Assembly (NCBI GenBank): GCA_017411235.1
Contig: JAFPMR010000278.1
Coordinates: 1-5,126, forward strand
From: Bacilli bacterium
Lineage (GTDB): Bacteria > Bacillota_I > Bacilli_A > RF39 > UBA660
DNA: 5,126 nucleotides
Direction of reading: 5' to 3'
Position 1 is the stretch's first letter. Each line of letters opens with the position of its first letter. Made by a program: the position numbers and the translations under genes. Shown piece by piece: positions 1 to 5,126 of the stretch. The notes under the pieces were generated by a model. It did no database searches. It had not been told where the DNA came from and saw nothing but the letters and a program-made list of their open reading frames with translations.

Positions 1-1210
1 AAGCTATGTTAGCATTCTTTTTCTTAATTAGTTCATTAGAATACTTTATATTTTCATATGTATTAGTAGATTTATTATCTACTAATATATTTTTTTTATT
101 AATTCCTTGCTCTATTAAATAATTCTTAATAGCTTCACCTTCAGCTATCGGTTCATTTGATCCTTTACCACCTGAACCAATAAAGATTAAATCTTTACCT
201 GTTTCTTCTAATTGCTTATTTCTAAATTCTAAAGCCTTATCTACTCTACCTTTAAGTAAAGGAGTTAATTTACCATCTTTTCTTACCTGACAACCTAATA
301 TAATCATATAATCTTTATTATATTTTAATTTCTTCCTTGTAGCTTTAATCGCAATAACTATTGTACTTATTAAGATACACTCTAAATAAGCAATACTTAA
401 ATATATTAAAGATTCTACAAAATTATATATATAAGGACCAGGTCCATTTAAATTAAAGATATTAACTTTTTGTGATTTTAATAATATTAAATACAATCTA
501 TCAGGTAATAAAGTTAAGACAATAATGAATATTCCTAAGAACAAACCTAATAGATTCTTCCAAGATTTGCCTTCTTTAATAATTAATCTTATATTACTAA
601 TTGTAACTAGTATAAAAGTAACTAATGCTACTGGTAATAAAACAATAGAAAGATATCCAGCTATACCAATTAAACCATCTACAGTTCCTAAAAAACCTCG
701 ATAATTAAAAATTGAAATAGTATTAATTATAGCAAAGAATGTTAAGAATATAATTATACCTAAATAAGCTACATTTCTATATTGATAGAGATTTTCTTTA
801 ACAACTTTTCGATATCTTTTTATTAAAATATACAAACTATAAATAATAACAATAGATATCGAAATAGGAATTATTTCATCACCCGTACATTTACCAAAGA
901 AATTATCTTCTGTAACTATACCAGATTTATGAACATAGATAAATCTACCATATCCACCAGATGTATCATTACTTACATCAATAGTAGTATGTCCTTCTTT
1001 AAGACCTTTTACCGTAACTAAATATTTACCATCTATTTCCTTTTCATTAATAATCTCAACTATTTCTTCATCATCAACAGATGAACTATAATTAGTTCCT
1101 ACAATATCAAACTTAATTGTATATTTATCGCCTCTTATAAAAATGACAGTTAATGTAATAATAGTTAATAAAAGTATTAAACATAATAATCTTTTAATAT
1201 CTATACTCAT
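1..1210 (-). CDS. YdcF/DUF218-domain polytopic membrane protein (3' end cut off by window edge)
   Basis: 403 residues are visible with no stop before the left edge. Residues 8-26 form a hydrophobic N-terminal segment. Residues 28-110 look extracytoplasmic and Ig-like (around VTVKGLKEGHTTIDV). Hydrophobic helices follow at about 113-131, 148-168, 176-205, 219-240 and 265-289. The C-terminal part from residue 300 is a DUF218 (YdcF/SanA/ElyC) domain: IILGCQV at 303-309, R322 in GRVDKA, SGGKG at 346-350 with E353, and STNTYEN at 381-387. The last 40-60 residues of the domain are probably missing. Family members are linked to cell-envelope biology, but the reaction is not settled, so no specific role is claimed. 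The ATG at 1210 is directly preceded by an in-frame TAA (1211-1213), which fixes the start, and by an AAAGGAAAG site (1217-1225). The gene overlaps the upstream gene by 17 bases, so co-transcription and translational coupling are likely. It has no promoter of its own that I can see. Confidence 0.88.
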   Translation of the reverse strand, partial: MSIDIKRLLCLILLLTIITLTVIFIRGDKYTIKFDIVGTNYSSSVDDEEIVEIINEKEIDGKYLVTVKGLKEGHTTIDVSNDTSGGYGRFIYVHKSGIVTEDNFFGKCTGDEIIPISISIVIIYSLYILIKRYRKVVKENLYQYRNVAYLGIIIFLTFFAIINTISIFNYRGFLGTVDGLIGIAGYLSIVLLPVALVTFILVTISNIRLIIKEGKSWKNLLGLFLGIFIIVLTLLPDRLYLILLKSQKVNIFNLNGPGPYIYNFVESLIYLSIAYLECILISTIVIAIKATRKKLKYNKDYMIILGCQVRKDGKLTPLLKGRVDKALEFRNKQLEETGKDLIFIGSGGKGSNEPIAEGEAIKNYLIEQGINKKNILVDNKSTNTYENIKYSNELIKKKNANIA

Positions 1211-1874
1211 TTATATCTTTCCTTTTTAATTCTAATCCTTTGTTCTTTTTCTTTTTTATACTTAAATGAATACCATCGTAATGAGGAGTATCTTCATCAA
1301 TAAAATAACCAACATGATGAATTCCTCCAATATATACAAAATCAACTAATTCAAAACCATCTAATTCAACATATGCATTTAAGGCGTTTTTTAGATCTCC
1401 TCTAGTTAAGCGAATATGATTAGTTTCTTTATTTCCATTATTATCAATATGTTCAACTAGATAGAACTCCATATCTAAGTTACCATCTAAATTAACAATA
1501 TTCTCAATCAAAGATATTCTATAACTCTTTCCTTCGCCAAAATATTTAAGTAAAGCTTGATCAACTTCTATTGGTGTTAGATTCCTCTCACTAATCTTCT
1601 CTTCTTCATCTTCTACTACAATACCATATAGTTCTTGATAAGAATTTTTTATTTCTTGTACATCCCAAGCTTTATTCAAAACATTATTAGTAAAACTAAT
1701 AGCTTCTTCTAATGTTTTAAAACTTAATCTTAATAGTTTTTGACCATCGCTGTATATTTCTAACGGAATACAACGATTATTCATACTAAGATCTATACTT
1801 ACATACCAATGCATCAATGAAGCTGATATTTCATTGTCTTTAATAAACCATCTTGTTTTACCGAATTCCTCCAT
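1194..1874 (-). CDS. Hypothetical soluble protein, first gene of the YdcF operon
   Basis: I do not recognise this 226-residue protein. It has no signal peptide, no membrane helix and no cysteine-rich or nucleotide-binding motif. It is acidic in the middle (a DEEEK stretch near residue 91) and ends in a lysine-rich segment (KKKKNKG, then RKDINEYRY), which could bind nucleic acid or membrane surfaces, though that is a guess. The pattern of alternating hydrophobic residues and aromatic GGIHHVGYF near residue 190 suggests a mainly beta or alpha/beta fold. A longer reading from TTG at 1892 is open, but the predicted transcription start (about 1890) lies inside or downstream of that TTG. The ATG at 1874 has a GGGGGA site (1880-1885) five bases ahead, so I choose the ATG. 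It is expressed from its own extended -10 promoter and overlaps the downstream membrane-protein gene by 17 bases, so the two products may work together. Confidence 0.78.
   Translation of the reverse strand: MEEFGKTRWFIKDNEISASLMHWYVSIDLSMNNRCIPLEIYSDGQKLLRLSFKTLEEAISFTNNVLNKAWDVQEIKNSYQELYGIVVEDEEEKISERNLTPIEVDQALLKYFGEGKSYRISLIENIVNLDGNLDMEFYLVEHIDNNGNKETNHIRLTRGDLKNALNAYVELDGFELVDFVYIGGIHHVGYFIDEDTPHYDGIHLSIKKKKNKGLELKRKDINEYRY
1217..1225 (-). promoter_or_regulatory. Shine-Dalgarno site for the YdcF-domain gene
   Basis: AAAGGAAAG reads on the minus strand inside the end of the upstream gene. Its core lies about 7-9 bases before the ATG at 1210. With the in-frame TAA directly before that ATG, it decides the start. 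Confidence 0.65.
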
Positions 1875-1896
1875 GAGAATCCCCCATTTCAAAAAT

Positions 1897-1905
1897 ATTA
1901 TAACA
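1897..1905 (-). promoter_or_regulatory. Extended -10 promoter for the 1874-1194 / YdcF operon
   Basis: The minus strand reads TGT then TATAAT (1905-1897), a perfect consensus -10 with a TGn extension. No good -35 hexamer is seen at 16-18 bases spacing, where the terminator stem of the preceding gene lies; extended -10 promoters tolerate this. The expected start near 1889-1890 gives a leader of only about 16 nt, almost entirely the Shine-Dalgarno site. Confidence 0.65.
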
Positions 1906-1906
1906 T

Positions 1907-1931
1907 AAAAAAAGACTAGATAATCTAGCCT
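1907..1931 (-). terminator. Intrinsic terminator after the riboswitch-controlled gene
   Basis: On the minus strand the arms AGGCTAGA and TCTAGTCT (1931-1924 and 1920-1913) pair over 8 bp, including one G-U, with a UUA loop. A run of seven T (1913-1907) follows, and an A-rich tract precedes the stem. It begins 7 bases after the stop codon at 1939. Its U-run ends one base before the next promoter's extended -10. Confidence 0.85.
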
Positions 1932-1938
1932 ATTTTTG

Positions 1939-2739
1939 TTACTTCAAACCTTTAGTTGAAGTAACTTGTTCATAAAATCCACCTTGAGCATAATATAACT
2001 CATCATTTAAGAATTCGTTTTGACTAATATACTCCATATAAGATTTTAAATCTGTAACGTTAGCATAAGGAAAATTTAAAGATAATCCATGACTAGTTAA
2101 AGCTAAGAACTTTCTAGCTACAACACTATCATAGCCTAAAACTTCAGTAACGAAATAAGGTAATGTACCATAATCAGTACCTCTGTATAAAGTACGTGAG
2201 AATACATCATATGGAAATTCATCTCCAAATTCAATAGCATCTAATCTATCAAATTTTGCTCTTTGTACAACATTTGGTTCTGAAATACTGATATGTTTTA
2301 GTAATTCTTTAGGTAATGTAACTTTTGCTCTAGCTTCTTTTTCTCTTGTTGTAGCTTCCCATCTTTCTGAAAAACTTCCATCTAAATGATCATATTCATT
2401 TGGATATCCAAAGTCTGGAGCATTTTTTCCATAATCACATACAACATAACCGCATTTTTCTAATTCAGCAATAACAATTTCTGTATTAGGTAAAATACAA
2501 GTATGTCCATCTGGCATTATAAAGTTTAATGTTGATCCATATCTATAAACGACACCCATTGATAATAATGAGTTTTCGCTTAAAGCTCTATAATTTCCCT
2601 CTCCTAAATCTTCACAAGGTATATCACATACTCTAACTGCTAATCCTTGTAATTCAACTGGTAACTCTTGAATACCAATTGCTTTTGCACACATCTCGGC
2701 AAGTATTCTTCTTCTTTCATTGTATTCAGTATAAATCAT
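1939..2739 (-). CDS. Hypothetical protein under a yybP-ykoY (Mn2+) riboswitch
   Basis: I do not recognise this 266-residue protein. It lacks a signal peptide and membrane helices, so it is probably cytosolic. It opens with a basic/acidic helix (residues 5-20), has a compact middle with MPDGHTCILP at 75-84, and contains a charged, acid- and tryptophan-bearing region at 116-140. The C-terminal third is aromatic-rich (TDYGTLPYF near 190, YYAQGGFYEQ near 250). Six cysteines (17, 38, 42, 81, 96, 101) all lie in the first 101 residues, with C38 and C42 four apart and H79 close to C81. This could suggest metal or thiol chemistry but matches no motif I can name. The ATG at 2739 has an AGAGGGGG Shine-Dalgarno (2749-2756) nine bases ahead. 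The leader carries a promoter, a Mn2+-type aptamer and a terminator, and the gene is closed by its own terminator, so it looks monocistronic. A transporter or TerC-type product would be usual for this riboswitch class; this protein resembles neither. Confidence 0.88.
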   Translation of the reverse strand: MIYTEYNERRRILAEMCAKAIGIQELPVELQGLAVRVCDIPCEDLGEGNYRALSENSLLSMGVVYRYGSTLNFIMPDGHTCILPNTEIVIAELEKCGYVVCDYGKNAPDFGYPNEYDHLDGSFSERWEATTREKEARAKVTLPKELLKHISISEPNVVQRAKFDRLDAIEFGDEFPYDVFSRTLYRGTDYGTLPYFVTEVLGYDSVVARKFLALTSHGLSLNFPYANVTDLKSYMEYISQNEFLNDELYYAQGGFYEQVTSTKGLK

Positions 2740-2781
2740 AAAATAATTCCCCCTCTTTTATATGATTTATTTATGCGAAGC

Positions 2782-2819
2782 AAAAGAAAACAAGACTTCA
2801 CATAAATGTGAAAGTCTTG
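2782..2819 (-). terminator. Riboswitch-controlled intrinsic terminator (expression platform)
   Basis: On the minus strand CAAGACTTTCACAT (2819-2806) pairs with ATGTGAAGTCTTG (2803-2791), about 13 bp with one bulged T and a tiny loop (in practice a 4-6 nt loop). TTTTCTTTT (2790-2782) follows. The 5' arm includes the conserved CAAGACTTTC end of the aptamer, so aptamer helix P1 and this hairpin cannot both form. Confidence 0.88.
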
Positions 2820-2891
2820 TTCGATATTCAATATCCATTAGTTCCGGATTTACGTGTTGACGGAACTAAAACTAGGAACTACTCCCTCTCA
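2809..2891 (-). promoter_or_regulatory. yybP-ykoY-type (Mn2+-sensing) riboswitch aptamer
   Basis: Read on the minus strand, the family landmarks appear in order: GAGGGAGTAG (2890-2881), a long helix holding CCGTCAACACG and CCGG, a small hairpin, then GAACAAGACTTTC (2822-2810). P1 pairs TGAGAG (2891-2886) with CTTTCA (2814-2809). P2 pairs GTTC (2879-2876) with GAAC (2822-2819). A perfect 8-bp helix TAGTTCCG/CGGAACTA (2868-2861 with 2846-2839) encloses TCAACACGTAAATC. GATA/TATC (2835-2832 with 2826-2823) forms the hairpin before the 3' conserved block. The family is known to bind Mn2+ and switch on exporters and related genes. The order of elements agrees with B. subtilis ykoY as I remember it, but with the distal arm shortened. 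The THF riboswitch also has a GAGUAG-like block, but not this 3' half. Confidence 0.85.
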
Positions 2892-2899
2892 GTAATATA

Positions 2900-2928
2900 A
2901 ATATACCATATTTTAGGCTTTTTTTCAA
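2900..2928 (-). promoter_or_regulatory. Sigma-A-type promoter of the riboswitch leader
   Basis: On the minus strand TTGAAA (2928-2923) is followed after exactly 17 bases by TATATT (2905-2900), with a TGG extension just before the -10. The predicted start near 2893 places the 5' end about two bases ahead of aptamer helix P1. The -35 begins only seven bases after the stop of the cysteine desulfurase gene. Confidence 0.8.
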
Positions 2929-2934
2929 ATTTAC

Positions 2935-4044
2935 CTAGCTAATGAATGATTCGAATTTTTTAATAAAATAATCTAAATCTTCCATTTTAGTTAAATGAGA
3001 CATACTAATTCTAATTGTATTAGAAGCTAATTCTTCACTTCCAGTAATCGCCATAACTGACTTAGAAGGTGCACTACCTAAAGCACAAGCTGTAGTAGTA
3101 GATAAATATATTTCACTATCTTCTAATTTCTTTAATACTTCCTTAGTATCTTTACCTACTAAACTAATATTTAAAGTATTAGGGATTGATGTTTCAGGAC
3201 TATTAATATGAATACAACTAATCTTCTTAAATTCTTCTCTTAATCTAGTATTTAATTTTTTAATATAATTACTTCTTTCATTTAGTTTACCAGTTGCTAA
3301 CTCAAATGCTTTTCCTAAAGCAATAACATTTGCCGTTACTGGTGTTCCGCTTCTAAATATTGTAGTTGATTTACCACCATGTACTAATGGTGTCATTTTA
3401 GCATTACATCTATTTAGTAATACTCCAAAACCATTTAAACCAAAGAATTTATGGGGAGCAAAAGTAATAAAATCTACTCCATCATAATCAACATTTACTT
3501 TACCTATTGCTTGTGTAGCATCTGTATGGAATATACAATTGGGATATTTCTTAACTAATTTACTAATTTCTTTAATTGGTTGTACAGTACCTAGTTCTGA
3601 ATCAACAGCACAGATACTAACAATGATTGTTTTATCATCTAATTCTGTTTCTAACTCTTTTAAATCTACAGTACCTTCTTTAGTTAAAGGAATAACACTA
3701 ACATCATAACCATGACTAGCTAAATAATTACAAGGAGCTACAATACTAGAATGTTCCACAGCTGAAATAATAATTTTCTTACCCATACTTCTTCTCATTT
3801 CAGCAATACCTTTTAATACTAAATTATTTGATTCGGAAGATCCGCTAGTATAAATAACGCCTTTACTATCCATCTTAAAATATTTAGCAATACTTTCTGA
3901 TACTTTATCTATTTCTTCTTTTGCTAACCTACCTAATGGATGACTACTATTAGGATTAGCAATATACTTTCTTGTAGCTTTAACAAATACATCTAATACT
4001 TCTTCATCAACTGGTGTATTTGCAGCATAATCTAAATAAACCAT
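2935..4044 (-). CDS. Cysteine desulfurase, NifS/IscS family (class V aminotransferase fold, PLP)
   Basis: Converts L-cysteine to L-alanine and passes the sulfur as an enzyme persulfide to Fe-S scaffolds, tRNA thiolation enzymes or other acceptors; cytosolic PLP enzyme. At 369 residues it is near-complete for the family (IscS is about 400). It starts with the typical YLDYAANTP. The PLP pocket shows H98 (VEHSS), D175 and Q178 (HTDATQAIGK), and the Schiff-base K199 after H198 (FAPHKFFG). RSGTP at 231-235 is the conserved substrate-side motif. The catalytic cysteine is C320 in STTTACALGSAPS, in a long mobile loop as in group I enzymes, rather than the short SufS loop. That loop reads ACALGS instead of the common ACSS/ACTS. 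The ATG is set by AAGGAGG seven bases upstream. The upstream redox gene ends 12 bases before it, so the two are probably coupled. No terminator is seen after the stop. Which paralogue (iscS, nifS, nifZ-like) cannot be told from sequence alone, so no symbol is given. Confidence 0.95.
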   Translation of the reverse strand: MVYLDYAANTPVDEEVLDVFVKATRKYIANPNSSHPLGRLAKEEIDKVSESIAKYFKMDSKGVIYTSGSSESNNLVLKGIAEMRRSMGKKIIISAVEHSSIVAPCNYLASHGYDVSVIPLTKEGTVDLKELETELDDKTIIVSICAVDSELGTVQPIKEISKLVKKYPNCIFHTDATQAIGKVNVDYDGVDFITFAPHKFFGLNGFGVLLNRCNAKMTPLVHGGKSTTIFRSGTPVTANVIALGKAFELATGKLNERSNYIKKLNTRLREEFKKISCIHINSPETSIPNTLNISLVGKDTKEVLKKLEDSEIYLSTTTACALGSAPSKSVMAITGSEELASNTIRISMSHLTKMEDLDYFIKKFESFIS

Positions 4045-4051
4045 TTTTATT

Positions 4052-4058
4052 CCTCCTT
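4052..4058 (-). promoter_or_regulatory. Shine-Dalgarno of the desulfurase gene, overlapping the upstream stop codon
   Basis: Minus-strand TAAGGAGG joins the TAA stop of the redox gene (4059-4057) to a perfect AAGGAGG, seven bases before the ATG at 4044. Ribosomes ending the first gene stop on the initiation site of the second, a classic layout for translational coupling. Confidence 0.85.
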
Positions 4059-5126
4059 AAAAATTTAACATTAACCAATTAGGTTTTACTAATAATAAAA
4101 TACCTATAGCAATCATAATAATTGCACTAATTAAAGTACATAATTTATTATACTTATTAGTAATACCAGTAGCTTCTACTGTAATCATTGATATAGCAAA
4201 TACTACCATATCATCTATCATGTAGAAGAAAATATAAATTAATAAAAATATAATTCTAGATATTCCCTTAATATTATTAATAGTTAATATCTCCGTAAAT
4301 ATTAATGGAAATCCTAAAGAACAAGCTAGTTCAATTAAATTAACTGAAACAGCTAATGTAATAATACCTAACATAGCTAAAAAGAAAGTTTTACTATTCA
4401 TGATTTTCTTCATCTTTGTAACTAATTTCTTTCTCTTCTTACTATCTACAACTGTACATCCTGCTTCTTCTTTACGTATTTTAAAATACTTCCTCATATT
4501 TAAAATACCAGCTACTAAAATAAATAATGCTATAGCAATCTTCATCCATTTAATAGTAGCTATACCTAAAACAAAATTAATACCTAACATTGATAAGAAA
4601 TACACTAAACCAGATACCAATAAGAATGTCATACCAAGTACCCAAGCTTTTTTACGATCTTTCATACCAAAGAACATATTAATTAAGAATAATAGTATCC
4701 ACATTGCACAAGGATTAAAACCATCTATAAATCCTAGTACAACTGCCACTAAAGGAATAGATACCTTCTTCATATTAATATTACCTAAAATAGGAATTTT
4801 AATCTCATTAGGATTACTTTCTAACTCGGCATACTCTTTTATCTGATTTTCTATTAAAGATGCTGTAGTATCCGAATAACCATTAAAAGTCTTATCGCCA
4901 ATAATAGTTAATGGTAAAGATTGATTACTTAATTTCATCTTACTAACTACTTGATCCATCAACTTAGAATTAGCTTCATCATAAGTAACTTCATACTTAT
5001 AAACATTTAAATATTCACTATATTGATCTTCAATTTCTGAAAGCCATTTAATCTCTGCAGCACAATGTGAACAATCGGCACTATGAAATAAATATAAATT
5101 TACTTTTTCTTCTTTTTCTACACCAA
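4057..5126 (-). CDS. Thioredoxin-like / CcdA-DsbD-type transmembrane fusion (5' end beyond window)
   Basis: 355 residues are visible; the reading frame is open to the right edge, so the N-terminus (probably a signal peptide) is missing. The apparent start at 4962 is a leucine TTG inside the gene. Visible residues 8-98 form a thioredoxin/glutaredoxin-like domain: strand VNLYLF, then the CxxC site C18-S-H-C21, and a likely cis-proline at P71 (SLPLTIIGD). The membrane part has about six helices (visible residues ~121-153, 161-180, 183-212, 246-278, 288-316, 329-348). It carries the two CcdA/DsbD-type cysteines: C139 in GFNPCAMW and C268 in ELACSLGFP. Such proteins carry reducing equivalents across the membrane from cytosolic thioredoxin to outside thiols. 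The basic KKRKK loop (about 229-233) between helices 3 and 4 is probably cytosolic. The partner substrate is unknown. It lies directly before, and is probably coupled to, the cysteine desulfurase gene. Confidence 0.9.
   Translation of the reverse strand, partial: GVEKEEKVNLYLFHSADCSHCAAEIKWLSEIEDQYSEYLNVYKYEVTYDEANSKLMDQVVSKMKLSNQSLPLTIIGDKTFNGYSDTTASLIENQIKEYAELESNPNEIKIPILGNINMKKVSIPLVAVVLGFIDGFNPCAMWILLFLINMFFGMKDRKKAWVLGMTFLLVSGLVYFLSMLGINFVLGIATIKWMKIAIALFILVAGILNMRKYFKIRKEEAGCTVVDSKKRKKLVTKMKKIMNSKTFFLAMLGIITLAVSVNLIELACSLGFPLIFTEILTINNIKGISRIIFLLIYIFFYMIDDMVVFAISMITVEATGITNKYNKLCTLISAIIMIAIGILLLVKPNWLMLNF

Noticed and set aside
1858..1887. Nine-codon uORF (ATG at 1887) in another frame ahead of the 1874 start
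   Set aside because: It would begin about three bases into the predicted mRNA with no ribosome site, and it overlaps the real start. Chance seems the simpler reading.
1875..1892. TTG start at 1892 for the 226-residue protein
   Set aside because: It lies at or ahead of the predicted transcription start, and the ATG at 1874 has a better-placed GGGGGA site.
2782..2893. T-box or tetrahydrofolate riboswitch
   Set aside because: There is no T-box sequence or specifier-loop arrangement. The THF class shares only a GAGUAG-like block, while the GUCAACACG, CCGG and CAAGACUUU blocks and their order fit yybP-ykoY.
4400..4846. 148-codon open frame on the plus strand
   Set aside because: It lies wholly antisense to the CcdA-type membrane domain, whose motifs are clear. 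Its hydrophobic, isoleucine-rich product is what the reverse of AT-rich membrane codons gives. It has no convincing ribosome site.
4960..4962. TTG at 4962 as the start of the membrane redox gene
   Set aside because: The same frame continues upstream to the window edge and encodes a thioredoxin-like strand and a CxxC motif that belong to the protein. No ribosome site precedes the TTG.
1..5126. Recoded TGA (mycoplasma-type code)
   Set aside because: The low GC prompted the check, but the tryptophans examined use TGG, the stops are TAA or TAG, and no frame needs readthrough.
1..5126. CRISPR array, insertion sequence, tRNA or phage genes
   Set aside because: No regularly spaced repeats, transposase-like frames, terminal inverted repeats or cloverleaf-like sequences were seen. 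The gaps between genes are short and explained by regulatory elements.

Overview
The window is AT-rich and every supported gene lies on the minus strand, so transcription runs from high to low coordinates. Codons favour A/T, Shine-Dalgarno sites are purine-rich (AAGGAGG, AGAGGGGG) and terminators are short hairpins with U-runs. Tryptophan is encoded by TGG and no gene requires TGA readthrough, so the standard code fits. Together this suggests a low-GC Gram-positive relative (Firmicutes/Bacilli-type, possibly an uncultured gut lineage). The placement is inference; there is no marker gene.

In transcription order: (1) 5126-4057, a 5'-truncated membrane redox protein, a CxxC thioredoxin-like domain fused to a CcdA/DsbD-type six-helix membrane domain; (2) 4044-2935, a NifS/IscS-type cysteine desulfurase whose Shine-Dalgarno abuts the stop of gene 1; (3) 2928-2782, a regulatory leader with a promoter, a yybP-ykoY-type (Mn2+) riboswitch aptamer and an overlapping intrinsic terminator; (4) 2739-1939, a soluble 266-residue protein of unknown function, the apparent target of the riboswitch; (5) 1931-1897, a terminator directly abutting a new extended -10 promoter; (6) 1874-1194, a second unknown soluble protein; (7) 1210-1, a polytopic membrane protein with a C-terminal DUF218/YdcF domain, overlapping gene 6 and cut off by the left edge.

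Genes 1 and 2 look translationally coupled and join thiol redox chemistry to sulfur mobilisation. Gene 4 has its own promoter and should be switched on when Mn2+ is plentiful, because the metal-stabilised aptamer helix P1 uses the same bases as the 5' arm of the terminator. No terminator is visible between gene 2 and the riboswitch, so readthrough from the upstream operon would also meet this Mn2+ gate. Genes 6 and 7 form a small separate operon.

The most interesting item is the link between a Mn2+-type riboswitch and a protein of no recognised family, since known targets of this class are mostly membrane metal transporters. No CRISPR array, mobile element, tRNA or rRNA was seen, and no gene-free stretch exceeds 200 bases.
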